From the NCBI GenBank assembly GCA_038087015.1, contig JASBNA010000004.1, positions 1,240,001-1,304,000 on the forward strand: a stretch of DNA of 64,000 bases, written 5' to 3'. This DNA is from Cerrena zonata (lineage: Eukaryota; Basidiomycota; Agaricomycetes; Polyporales; Cerrenaceae). Made by a program: the position numbers and the translations under genes. Shown piece after piece: positions 33,673 to 44,991 of this stretch. The notes beneath the pieces were generated by a model, which saw nothing but the letters and a program-made list of their open reading frames with translations, made no database searches and was not told the origin of the DNA. Positions within the stretch are counted from its first letter, which is position 1. Each line of letters opens with the position of its first letter.

Positions 33673-34676
33673 ATGCCTACCGCTGCTCAATCCTTCAAAT
33701 CGGCCTATATGGCCTTCTGCAAAAATGACTACGACAAATCTCTTGACTTGTATCAGAAATGTATCAAGAAACTCGTCAAAGACGAAAGACTGACTCAGGG
33801 ATTACCGGCGATCAGTCCCTCCGATGAAATTCCCCAGGAGCTTCTTGGGGTCGCGTTCCATCAACTTACTAGCTTCTTCAGAGATGGAACGTACAGTCAA
33901 GGTATGTAACCGACTTCAAGCTGTATCGTATGTTTGGCCTTGTCTCTGATCGAGTGTATAAATGCATCATAGAATCTGCGCCCGATGCCTACAAACTAAT
34001 CAATAGTTTCCGACCAGGTGGTAACAAGGAGTACCCGCGTTTCACCACCCCAGAACAACAACTCCTCTTGAAAGCTATTCAGATCAACGCCGGTCTTACC
34101 CTGGGTCTCATCGCATGGGACAAAAAGGATCGTGCCACAGCAGCAAAGCGGTACAAAGAGGTCATAGACCTCGCCTGCTACTCATGCACCATGGGACACC
34201 GCCGTTGACCCTAAGAGCAAATACCTTGATCGTTGGGCTGCTAATAACGTGCAGCAGGTTAAGGATAATCTAGCTCTGATCATTGAAAACGACACTATCA
34301 ACGCCCAGATGGCTCAACTCTTGGGAAGTCAAGGTGGTGACTTTAGGAGAGATGTGGTACCGACACCGAATGTTAGGATCGACGGGTCTGGTGATACTCA
34401 CGTCGGTGATACCGTCTCGATGGCCACCGATGCTTGTGGTCGTTGTAGGACGCGTGGGGTAAAGCTTTCGCGTTGCAGCAAGTGCAAGAAGATCGCATGT
34501 AAGTATATCATAGTTACATATGTCATGACTAGTAGCTGACGATATGATCGAAAGACTGTGGTAGGGAATGCCAGGTCGCAGACTGGAAGTGCGTATTTTA
34601 CAACACAACTTATTCACAAGGCTAATGTAGAAATCGTGCCCATCTTAGGACGCACAAAGCTGTGTGCCATGCTTGA
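33673..34676 (+). CDS. MYND zinc-finger protein
   Basis: Start ATG 33673 opens MPTAAQSFKSAYMAFC. The N-terminal helices (YDKSLDLYQKCIKKLV, PQELLGVAFHQLTSFF, LLLKAIQINAGLTLGLIAWD) look TPR-like. The C-terminal MYND finger reads CGRCRTRGVKLSRCSKCKK, then YCGRECQVADWKTHK and AVC, giving all seven Cys and the His of the zinc ligand set across three exons joined at about 34500-34554 and 34590-34649. MYND domains usually bind proline-rich partners; no target is evident. At about 34174 one extra C (CTCGCCTGCT) throws the frame off between VIDLA and THAPWDTAVDPK, so the gene is frameshifted or mis-assembled here. Confidence 0.85.
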
Positions 34677-34894
34677 TTTTCATAAATCACATAATTCCGA
34701 GCTTCGGGATTTCCCCAAGGAGACTCCCTAGCACCCAAGTTCGGATCAGTTCAGACTTATATCTTTTTGAGAGATGGTCATTAGAACTACAGAACCGTGT
34801 ATACGCAAGTGGTGCCTGCGAAGGATGATGCTATGGAGGTATAAGTGAATAAGGATACAGAATATAATATCTAATCAAGAATCGTAACTAGTAA
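34677..34894. other. Convergent 3' spacer
   Basis: Short gap between converging 3' ends of the MYND and Rap1-like genes. Confidence 0.4.
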
Positions 34895-37489
34895 CTACTC
34901 TTCATCGTCTCCGTCTATGGTTTGGCCGTTCGCCAGCAATGTAATTAAATGGTCTATCTTAGCTTTGTGTATGCGATGGTGTTCTTGCCAGCCTTTCCAA
35001 GGATGATGTGGATGCTAAAATATGAGTAATGTTGGTTAGTGCAATTTTATAAAAGGAGATAGAAGTCCTTACATCTCGGGCGAATTGCTGGAATATTTTG
35101 TCCGATGTGCCCTCTGGTTTGTTGTAAAAGAACTTGGCAAGCAAGACGTCATCCGTCGTACTATACCGCATTTTCTTTTCCGGAGGCGGTGGTAATGGTT
35201 CGTCACCCTCTGTATGGTGGAGTTCGTGTTTATGTCTCCGATAGAATTTCATCCACGATGCCCGAGAATGGTGTGGTGCCTACAACAAAATGGAGTTAAA
35301 CAACCGATCAATGAAGGATCTCAGTCAAGTCTGCTCACCTTCTGTGCAACATCTTTCCAAAACGCGACCATATCCACCTTTCCATTCTGAGTCCTGTTCC
35401 GATACTCCAAAAAGCGCACGAGAAATATCACATCCTCTTCTGTAAACGCTACGCCCTTCCCTGTTGTACTCCTATACAACGCCCGGGGTGGTGTAGGTGA
35501 CCGAGCACGATTCTCATCTGCTTGTACCGCTTGTCGAGCAGTAGCGATAGTATTGGGTCCCACGCCCGGAGTCGGAAGTTGTTGCAAGGCTTCTGGGTCG
35601 ATAGGGCCTGCTCCGCCATTGAGATCCGCTTCTGGCACTTCGGGGTTGTCGTTCACGTCCATTGCATATCCGCCCAGACGAATCTGATGTTTATTGCAAT
35701 ACCGTCGCCATGAGTAGAATCTGTGTTCAAAAGAAATATACACCGGTCAATTGAGATTGAGTATACCACTTGGTCGGACAGTTGCTAACGTACGTGTGAT
35801 GAGGTGCTTTCACAGCAACGCGTTCGCATATTTCTCGCAGGCTAGTCATAGTAATCCGGTCATTTTTGATACGTCTATTAATGAATGGGACTATGCTTAC
35901 CTCAGGACGAGTCCTTGTTCTTGGCAGTAGTCGATATATTTTTTCAAATATTCAATATCATCCGCGGTGAACAAGTTTCCACCAAAGGTACTCTTGATAA
36001 CACGCGTCGGAGGTGTTGGTGAACGCGCGGGAGCATTCCTACGGTTGACTACTAGTGAAGCCGCAGGCGGTGCTGGTTGAGGCTGCACGGCAGCATCCAA
36101 TCAGAGATCAGTCGAAAGCTTAATATGCATGACGACATACCTGATTGCGCGTACGTTTACGTCCTCTTGTTGGTTCCGGCGCGGGAGGTTCTTCTGCTGG
36201 TGCTGCAGGAGGCGGGGCAGTGGATGGTCCAGCTTCCTGCACAAAAGTCGGTTCCGCATATGTTTGATCATACTAATACATGAGAATTTAATATTGAGTG
36301 TTGAGCGATATGCAGAATTGAGAAAAGTTATTGTTTGTACCTGTTGATGATAATATTCACTTGCAGTCGCGACCCAGTTCGGTGGTTCCTCACGGTATCT
36401 GTATTCGTACTCCTGAGGCACGTTAGGAACCATCGGCTGTGCAGGTGCCGCCTGATGATGGTATGCCCAAGCCGTCTGTTGGTCATCCTGATATTCGTGA
36501 GGATGTCGAGGCATCATGTGAGCCGCAGGAGTCATATGCGTTTGTTGTGGGGCAATTCCGTTAGGTGTTTGCCAGGACTGAGGTGGGGCAGCAGTAGAAG
36601 GATGCATAGTGCCGTGGGGATAAAGTGTGTAACTGTATGCGGCTTGTTGGTGTTGTACAAGCTGTTCCGCTGCTGGAGCGGTCATAGACGTTTGAGCAAG
36701 TGTGTGCGGATGCGTTGGTTGTTGCATCATTGGAGGAGGAGGTGGTACTGCTTGAACCATTTGTTCATGCATAACCGGAGCCATATGAACATCAGGAACA
36801 GGTGCAGGCTGGGGTACCGGAGGTGGTACTGGTGGTGTAGGAGGTGTGACTCTGTGAGAGAGAAGAAATTAGGTTGCTTATGTCTAACGTTAGGGGCATA
36901 TTTGCTTACTGCTCAGTACCAGTCACCTTACAACCCGCGAAATTTGTCTGATATGTCTGCAGTTCACCGAGTTTGACACATTCAACAACCCAGGCTGCAC
37001 TAAGGACGACCTTTTGCTTTCTTGCCTGCATACTGGCGATATAGGTTCTGACCCGACTCTTTATGAGGGTCGACTAGAAGCCAGGATAAGTACATGAATT
37101 AAGGCACGAATGGTCGTGTACATGCCTAAGATATATACTACGCCACTATAACCCGGTGAAACTACACCGCCATTTTTCTAAAGCAAGCATACGTCAGTAC
37201 AGCGATCGAATGCATGCTCGACGTGCCTAAGGGGTGTCCGAGCGGGATGGATTGCTTAAAGCTCTTGAAACGCGGTAACGGAATGACATACCGTAATGAG
37301 TTCTACAATCCGGTCCCGCTCGTCGACGTCCTTGTCGACGTAGAGGGAGAGGGGTGTCCCCATCATGGGGTCGAGAAAGAGCTCCCCATTCGGGTCCTGT
37401 TCGACCTGGGGGAGCTGGTGGGTGTCATGGTGAATAGCCAGGTTGTGTTCGCGATGGCTTCGACGGGTCTGAGTGCGAACTGGTGCCAT
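34895..37489 (-). CDS. Rap1-like telomere protein candidate: BRCT domain plus three Myb-like modules
   Basis: The start ATG 37489 opens MAPVRTQTRRSHREHN. The N-terminal BRCT-like domain begins LFLDPMMGTPLSLYVD and runs across two introns through KNGGVVSPGYSG to VVLSAAWVVECVKLGELQ (ends about 36905). A Pro/Gln/His-rich linker follows (about 36850-36050). Then come three copies of a Myb-like unit. Copy 1 is FTADDIEYLKKYIDYCQ with PHHTFYSWRRYCNKHQI. Copy 2 is FTEEDVIFLVRFLEYRN with PHHSRASWMKFYRRHKHEL. Copy 3 is TTDDVLLAKFFYNKPEG with HPHHPWKGWQEHHRIHK. The (P)HH-x3-5-W pattern is that of the Rap1 Myb domain, and BRCT + Myb is the Rap1 architecture. A C-terminal RCT domain was not recognised. 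If correct, it acts at telomeres or as a chromatin-bound regulator. Confidence 0.75.
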
Positions 37490-38940
37490 GGGTCTTGGTC
37501 GGCAGAGACAGAGTCGGTGTCCTCCTTTGAGCGCCCAGCCTATTTCAGTGCAGACGCCCGTTGTGTACAGTGGACTCAGGCTAGAGACAGTGCTTTTGTC
37601 GTAAACACCAAGAGGGACTTGCAGGTATCTTCACGTCCCACTGACACTTGATCTTGGGCATCGGGGGCTTTCTTCTGACCATGCCACACTCGCAGCTTTC
37701 TTTTAAATTACCTCCCCAGACTCGATCCTCCTTCCCCGGACTCCAACATACATTCTACTGCGTCGTCCAGTGTCGGGTAAGCAAAGTCGTATTTGTAACA
37801 CCAAATGGGTCTTTGCACATCTCCGATTCACCCAATACCGGCTATCCTACAATGAAGCAATCTCGTACACTCAAAGCAGACTGTTCATCATTGGCTGCTG
37901 CCACCTTCGCTGCGGCAGGCTCGGCCTCAAACTCACGACGGTCACCACTCCCGAACAAACTTCAAGTCTACTTTGCAGCGCTTTAATATTCCTTTTGGCG
38001 ACTCAAAGCAAAGTAGGTGAGGCCATCCTCCGAAGTCTACGGTGCTTTATTCGGTCTCTCCTCAATACCGCGGTTGACTTGCTACACTCGTTCTAAACTT
38101 TCTCCGCTTTGCGCCGCTCATGGTCTATTAGTATCCAAAGCATACCTCCTTTTGTGCGCAGTGCATTTACTATTGATGGCATACATCCTAACAACGTTTG
38201 ACACTTCCTATACCGCTGGTTGCATAGCTTTAACCTTGATTGATCTTAAGTTCAAATTCATACGCTCGTGCTCGCGCAGTCTGCACTGCCGTGACTGTCA
38301 CCTGTAATAGACCAGGTGATCTAAACATAGGCAAACTACTCGTCGTCTGTTCGCAGCCAACTTATACTCTCGCATCCAGGAAACGACCATCTTTGTTGAA
38401 CACAGGTGTACTACTGTACCTCTCACTGCTCCTTTCTTTGACTGCGCTTTCTTGACTTTCAGGCACCTACCGAGATTTCAGTTTATACAAGCAGGCAATG
38501 CTACAGAATTTTTCGCAGCAAAGGTCACTCCGATCCGCAAAGGCTCGGTCGTAAAACAAGAGTGACTGCATCAAGCCACGTGAAACTCGACAATTGTCAT
38601 CTATCAAACGATATGGCCTTGTCAATATCAAATCTCTCCCTTGAAAGTCAAGTTGACACTTGCCATCTTCACAAGCACGGTTGAACACTGGTGACCGGTA
38701 GCTGCCCATCGTTGTTTTACCGTTTCGGCTTGCATATCTTAGGCGTTCTGTTAAGCTTCTTTACTGGGTTCTGATGATAGACTACGTACTGATGAAACTT
38801 TGCTACTGGTTCTATCCGTGACAGGCTCGGACTCGCTGCGGGCTAACGCTGTCTACTCTAGGAAAGCTCGCGTCAGAACTCATGCACATGAATAACGATT
38901 TCGATATTGGTGCTTTTATCAGCGCAGTTTATCGCCAGCG
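37490..38940. other. 1.45-kb intergenic region, no gene recognised
   Basis: Upstream of the Rap1-like gene. ORFs of up to about 145 codons overlap in several frames and show no motifs. No tRNA was found. Confidence 0.4.
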
Positions 38941-39190
38941 ACACTGGTATAAATGTATATGTGTGTTTCAGGACGTTTTTCTTTTTCTATCCCCTTCCCT
39001 TCGTCCGTGTCTCTGTCTTGTTCTCCTCTTGTGGTGACTGTTGTTTTTACCATTCCCATCGTCCGCTGGAGGCGCACCATTGTTCTATTGACTCCACGCC
39101 ATATATCTTATTCGCCGTTATTCATGGCTTGTTGATCCAACGACATTCCCCCTTCTCATTAGGACCTTGGCTGTCGCAATCGAGGGGTAA
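38941..39190 (+). pseudogene. Decayed 5' fragment of the seven-TM gene family of this cluster
   Basis: A TATA-like element at 38948 and the stretch 39035-39140 align with the promoter and first exon of the genes at 40638 and 43310. Matching landmarks are TTACC(A/T)TTCCCATCG(T/C)CC, GGAGGC(G/A)CACC, CATCTAT or ATATATCTTATTCGCCGTT, and a GC(T/C)TG exon end. The frame is broken by several indels. The match stops at the exon 1 end, where a (T/C)GCAATCGA...GTAA remnant is followed by the flank of the next unit. Confidence 0.65.
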
Positions 39191-40566
39191 ATAAATACGT
39201 TGAGGCTGATATTCAACGTTTTCAAACATACACGATGGTCGCTTCGCTCAGAAGAAGCTCGCAATGCAGACGGGCGCACGTCTAGACTCACCCATTATAT
39301 ACATTCAAACAACTTGAGATACCGAATCTTCTCTTTGGCAGTCGTTTCAGCTAACCTGCTCTGTCCCCTGACTCCCCTCCCCTCCCTGTCGCCAACCCGT
39401 ACTTCACGGAACATGCATACCTTATGGTACAGGAATGCTGTTCTCGAGTTTGTCCGACTTGGTCCTGTTGATCCCTGGGATCTCTTGCGGGGACAAGCCC
39501 TGTGTTTCGGTTGGTACTCCGCGAACTTTTGTTATAAAATCATTTAAGTATTAACGTCAAATCGCCATAGGCATCCCACAACTACCGAGACATTTATCAT
39601 ACTTGTAATACAGAGAATTGCAACTTTCGGCTACTTCCTCGGCATGCCCTCAAGTCCTCGGCGATCGTAATTGCATCACTGCGGTCACCTTGTACTACAC
39701 CTCTTCCTCCTTCTATTCGATATCACGAGGCTCGAGGAAGGACACACGACTGACAGAGTGTGATCTCAGTTTCGTGATGCCAAATTTAGATCACCCCCAA
39801 AACCTGGCTCTCTCGACAATACCTCAAAAGGCATATATTCTATGTTTTCCTGATCGCACTGGGATAGGCTATTCCATGGTATCAACGTGAACAAACGTTT
39901 CAAGACGGGATGGTTGATGGTTTGACGAAATTGAAGAACTGACATAGAGTGGCTTGGTACCCTGGCGAGATGGAGATATCTGTTTCATATGACTGCAGGT
40001 TCATCGCCGCAGCAGTCTGAATGTGGTACGTCTATAACGTACCGTTTCTCAACGATGTGACTTTTGCCATATCGATCTATTATTTCAAGGTGGGAGCCAT
40101 CTACAAAATGGATAGGCAAGCTTTCAATCTTAAATTATTGGATTCGGATACGAGAAGGTCTGTTATGCGAGTGGTGCCGAAAGCACGTTGCAATGTCCCG
40201 CAGCGCCTTGGTGTCAAATATCCGCGACACACTCCGACTTACCTATTCACTATACTCGCTTGCTAAATGTTAAAGTGAAAAGACCGTCTCTCGATTTACG
40301 AATGGGTGTAAGTGGATACCTTAAATGTCGCAATAGCATCGGACGCGAACAAGTGGCGCCCAACCGATGATGCGTATAATTAAGAATGCTCGATCTACGA
40401 CCCTGGCTGTGTTCTTGGCTATGAAATTGGGGTAGGTACCTTCAAAACGTGGTGAGAGTGACAGGCTGCGGGGTAGGCGTCCACCATTAACTCTCTCAGG
40501 GCTTAGCGTCGGAGATTCTGAGGGATATTGGGAGCGCAGTCCATCATGCATCACCTGTCATGCTGG

Positions 40567-40573
40567 TATAAAA
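40567..40573 (+). promoter_or_regulatory. TATA box of seven-TM copy A
   Basis: TATAAAA followed by CATAAAGGGAGGTCGAT, a block repeated almost unchanged upstream of copy B. Confidence 0.6.
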
Positions 40574-40637
40574 CATAAAGGGAGGTCGATGTCCTGATCT
40601 CTTTAACGTCCTCTTCTCCTTTATGAGTGCTACTTCT

Positions 40638-41802
40638 ATGTCATCAGAACAGTTTACCTTCCCATCGCCCATTGGAGGCACACCGTTTGCTATCGATTTT
40701 GCGCCATCTATTTTATTCGCCGTTCTTTACGGCCTGGTAATTCCCCTAGGAATCTACCGTCTCCTTAACCCTAGATCAAGAAGTGTACTTATCTTCGGGA
40801 CCGTTGCTTTCACAATCGAACAGTAAGGCGACATCATTTCTTTGATTTAATGTTGTATTCAATACCCTCCTGGTCATGTAGTGTTGTGATCATGGCTCTC
40901 CGTGCATCACAAGCCCACAATGAGCATCAACGTATGTCACACTCACTGACAACCTACATGCAATCATCCTGGGGTATGGGACACCTCTCCATGGCCTCAG
41001 ACCTAGTCAACTTACTCGCTGTCTCCTCGTTGCCGCTACCCAGCCTCCTACTCCCTCTCCCTCTCCGGTGTCCGTAGCCGATCCTAGTCCCGAAGAAGCC
41101 ACAGCGGATACATACCCCATGACTGAAGGATCAAGCAAGGCAACTGCCACAAACGAAGATGATAGACAAGTGGAGAGGTTCTGGTGTAGGACGATATGTG
41201 GATATGTGAGTTTATTCGGTTTGGCTCCGATGATTACCGGAATCATTGCGGGGATACAATATGTTGGGGCTGAGAGCGACGCCAGCAAGGCAAAATCTGT
41301 ACATACCCTCCGGTTGGTAGTTTATGAGACTTCACTACCAACGCTTCCACTCACCTGAGCTTGAACACACCCCAGATACGTCTCGAGCGCAATGGCGTTG
41401 GTGTATCTGCTTATTATCCAAGGAATTGCTACATACGGTATTCTCTACACTCGGAATCTCATTAAATCCTCGGCCTTCATAATTATAGCACTTGCAACTG
41501 TCCTCGTACGTTCCTTCCTACGTCATACTATATTACAGAGCTAATCATAATAATATACCCCAAAGAATGTCATTTCAGTCTACCGACTAGTCGTCCTCGG
41601 ATTCCAAACCACCTCCATCACTTCCCTCGAACCAGGCTCCCTTAACAGTACCTCCTCAAAGGCGACCTTCTATGTCTTCCATCTTGCACCGGAATGGATC
41701 GTGGCTGTTACTCTGCTTGGAATCAATGTTAGGGAAAGGTTCAAGACGGGGATGTGGGGCGATAAATTGTATGAGCCCTTGAAGAAAAAGGAGAAGAAGT
41801 GA
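40638..41802 (+). CDS. Seven-TM fungal membrane protein (RTA1-like), copy A, frameshifted
   Basis: The start ATG 40638 matches copy B (MSSEQFTFPSPIGG); an in-frame ATG at 40623 also exists. Exon 1 ends at 40822. Exon 2 carries VVIMALRASQAHNEHQRMSH and MASDLVNLL. Near 41017 one base is missing compared with copy B (CTCGCTG against CTCCGTTG), which moves the frame, and the downstream part reads on in the other frame (ERFWCRTICGYVSLFGLAP, QYVGAESDASKAKSVHTL). Further exons give YLLIIQGIATYGILYTRNLI and a conserved last exon, FHLAPEWIVAVTLLGINVRE. Seven hydrophobic segments are expected. Lipid-translocating or stress roles known for RTA1-like proteins cannot be inferred for this gene. Confidence 0.72.
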
Positions 41803-42299
41803 AGCAGGGTGATCCGGTACTACTACCATCGAGCGAGACGAAAGTATTTATGATGGTATGCTTTGCATTTCCATTCGACCTATTCAATATAATATACCAC
41901 AGTCGTTACTCGCGCTCAGGCTACAGTCGTTGCGAGAGAATGCAAATTGCATGGGTGGCTTGTCAGAGTTTGTTTATCAGAATGTTTAAAGACATCGCTC
42001 GATTTATTTTTTGTTACTTTTAGTTTAGACTCTAGAGTTACTACTAGTACATCGTTTCACACACTCTAAAATACTCCTGTACTACGGCGGAATCCTGATT
42101 ATTTATTAATGGGGAAGACTACACTAGTACCTTGTATTTGTGATCACGCTGGGATACCAAGTTAGCAGCCTAAGTCCAGTGTATGCCACCAGCTTTGTTT
42201 GTGTTTGTTATAATTAGAGACATTTACTTCATTTGGAAATCACTGGAAATTGTGATTTGTGACAGTGACTGTGGCAACTGTCTTTCGGCGCCAGTGACT

Positions 42300-42535
42300 C
42301 TCTTCGGATTCGGAATAACTCTTGCTCAAAGCAATTGAATGTATAGTACCCTTAACCTGCATACCTCAGTGTCTTATGGCCATGATCTAGATACTGTCAT
42401 GCTAGATACTGTTGCCGAAAAGCTCCAAAACGACGCCCAAGGCAACAACTCAGTACAAGCGATCCGGTGCAATACACTCCAAGATTTCATTCTATCGTCG
42501 CATCGAGACCTTTGCTATCGCAATTGAACTGTAAA
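42300..42535 (+). pseudogene. F-box gene 5' fragment joined to a seven-TM exon 1 remnant
   Basis: 42339-42480 matches the region before and at the start of the F-box gene at 44992 (..TATAGTACCC, GTCTTATGGC, CCAAGATG/GCCCAAGGCAACAACTCAGTA, GCGATAC/GCAATAC). It then switches near 42486 to a (C/T)GCAAT(T/C)GAAC..GTAA stretch like the exon 1 end of the seven-TM family. It marks the junction between duplication units. Confidence 0.6.
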
Positions 42536-43231
42536 TGAACAAGTTTAGGCTGATATTCAACGTTTTTCAAATATACAGGATGGTCGCTCCGCTCAGAATA
42601 AGCTCACAATGCAGACGGGCGCACATCTAGACTCACCCATAATATACATTCAAACAACTTGGGGCATAGGATATTCATTTTGGCAGTGGATATAGCCAAT
42701 TTTCCCTATTGCCTCCCTGTCGCTAACCCAATAATTCACAGAAAATACATGTCCTGTGGTACAGGAATGCTGTTCTAGTATGGGAAGATAGAAAGAAGAA
42801 GGCGTTATGGTATAGAAGAACATGTGGAATCTTGAACTTGTCCTGTTGATCCTTGGGGACGAACTACATACTTCGGTTGGTGCCCCGCGAACTTTCATTA
42901 TGAAAATATACTGCTATAAATTCGTCATAGGTATCCCACAACTGCCTAGACATTTATCATACTTCTTGTAATTCTGGGAATTGCAGCTTAGTTCTTTCCT
43001 CGACATATCCTCAAGTCCTCAGCAATCATAACTTGAAATGGCACTCAACCAATGATGCGTCTAGTTAAGAATGCTCGATCTAGGACTCTAGCTGTGTTCT
43101 TGGCTCTGAAATTGAAGTAGGTACCTTCAAAACTGTGGTGAGCGTGACAGTTCATTTTTCTCAGAGCCTACTAGCATCGGAGATTCTGAGGGCTACTTGG
43201 GAGCGCAGCCTTCCATCACCTATCATGCTGG

Positions 43232-43238
43232 TATAAAA
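43232..43238 (+). promoter_or_regulatory. TATA box of seven-TM copy B
   Basis: TATAAAA in the same CATAAAGGGAGGTCGAT context as copy A, 78 bp before ATG 43310. Confidence 0.6.
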
Positions 43239-43309
43239 CATAAAGGGAGGTCGATATCCTGATCTCTTTCACCTTCTCTTTGACGTTCACCTTAAAGACT
43301 GCTACTCCT

Positions 43310-44446
43310 ATGTCGTCAGAACAGTTTACCTTCCCATCGCCCATTGGAGGCACTCCGTTTGCTATCGACTTTGCCCCATCTATCTTATTCGCCGTTCTCT
43401 ATGGCCTGGTGATTCCCATAGGAATTTACCGACTCACTATGCCCAAATCAAGAACTGTACTTAGCTCCGGAACTATTGGTTTCACAGTCGAACAGTAAGG
43501 CGACATCTCTTCTTTGATTCAATGTTGTATTTAATACTTTCCTAATCCTCTAGTGTCGTGATTATGGCTCTCCGTGCATCACAAGCCCGCAATGAGCACC
43601 AGCGTATATCTCACTCACTGACAACATACATGCAAACATCCTGGGGTATAGGTCACCTATCCATGGCATCAGACCTGGTCAACCTACTCCGTTGTCTCCT
43701 CGTTGCCGCCACTCAGCCTACCCCCTCCTCATCATCCGTACTCGATGGTAGTCCCGAAGAAGCCTACCTCATGACCGAAAGATCAAGTGAGGAAGTTGCC
43801 ACAGACGAAGATAATAGACAAGTGGAGAGGTTTTGGTATAGAACCATATGTGGATATACGAGCTTATTCGCTTTGGTTCCGATTATTATCGGTAGCATTG
43901 CGGCGTCACAATATGTCGGGGCTGAAAGCGATGCCAGCAAGGCAAAATCTGTACATACCCTTCGGTTTGTATTTCTTGAAACTTTGCCACAGACGCCCCC
44001 GCTCACATGAACACGCCACAGATATGTCTCGACCGCGATGACATTGGTGTTTCTGCTTATTATCCAAGGAATTGCTACATACGGTATTCTCTACACTCGG
44101 AATCTCATCAAGTCCTCGGCTTTCATAATCATAGCACTTGCAGCTGTTCTTGTAGGTCCCTTTCTTTCACTGCATACTATGTCACAATGCTGACTATTAT
44201 AATAAAAAGAATGTCATCTCAGTCTACCGACTGAGCGTGTTAGGGTTCCAAACCACTTCCATCACATCCCTCGAACCAGGTTCACTCAACAGTGCCTCCT
44301 CAAAGGCGACCTTCTATGTCTTCCACCTTGCACCAGAGTGGATCGTGGCTGTGACTCTGCTTGGAATCAATGTTAGGGAAAGGTTCAAGACAGGGATGTG
44401 GGGCGATAAATTGTATGAGCCCTTGAAGAAGAAGGAGAAGAAGTAA
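43310..44446 (+). CDS. Seven-TM fungal membrane protein (RTA1-like), copy B
   Basis: Intact paralogue of copy A. The start ATG 43310 opens MSSEQFTFPSPIGGTPF. Exon 1 ends at about 43494 (CA, then GTAAGG). Exon 2 spans VVIMALRASQARNEHQRISH to VHTLR and contains MASDLVNLLRCLLVAATQ and a variable acidic loop. Exon 3 begins YVSTAMTLVFLLIIQGIATY. The last exon runs NVISVYRLSVLGFQTTSITS to the Lys-rich end LYEPLKKKEKK. The hydrophobic profile suits seven TM helices with a cytosolic basic tail; the KK pair near the end could be an ER-retrieval signal. Function unknown. Confidence 0.78.
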
Positions 44447-44991
44447 AACAGGATGGTCTACTACCAGTGGGCGAGACGAACATATTTATGATAGTATGCA
44501 TTTTGACGCAGTCTATTGAATATAATATACTGCAGTGATTACTCGCACCCAGGCTAAGATCGCCCGGAGAGAGAGAACGCTAATAAAAATATTACCGGAA
44601 GCTGCGCTACTGCACAGGTGGCTTGTTGGACTTTGTTTTAAAGGTACCTAGTAGGCACTGGCATCGCCCGGTTCATTTCTTGTTACTTTAGGTCTAGAGT
44701 CATTACGTGAGTTCGCACACTCTAGAGCATATTTCTGATCGCGTCGGAGTTTCAAGTTAGCAGCCTGAGCCTTCTACTTCAAATTATGTGCCACTAGCCT
44801 TGTTTGTATTTGTTATAACTAGAGGCATTTACCCCATTTGGCAGTAGCCGGTAATCGTGATCCAGTTGGCGGTACGCTGTCACGGTTCGCCAGTGACCCT
44901 TTTCGGATTCGTACAATTCAGATCAGGCCTTGGTCAAAGTGATTAAACGTATAGTACCCATAATCTGTATACTGATCTACCTGAGGGTCTT

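Larger units (their letters stand above)
39195..42480. repeat. Tandem duplication, unit 1
   Basis: Runs from GAGGCTGATATTCAACG (39202) through the first seven-TM gene to an F-box gene fragment near 42480. It is homologous to unit 2 (about 42535-45110). Unit 1 contains about 670 bp (about 39676-40345) that unit 2 lacks. Point divergence is moderate, so the duplication is not very recent. Confidence 0.65.

Noticed and set aside
36335..36976. A 213-codon plus-strand ORF rich in Arg and Cys
   Set aside because: Antisense to the Gln/His/Pro-rich linker of the Rap1-like gene, whose codons give Arg/Leu/Cys-rich complements.
37021..37150. A GC-donor intron (GCATGT) in the BRCT region of the Rap1-like gene
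   Set aside because: A normal GTATAT donor slightly upstream joins the BRCT exons in the right frame, so a GC donor is not needed.
37225..37320. GTGTCCGAGCGG followed by GAGTTCTACAATCC, suggestive of a class II tRNA
   Set aside because: No acceptor or T stem pairs, the T-loop consensus fails, and the region lies in an exon-intron part of the Rap1-like gene.
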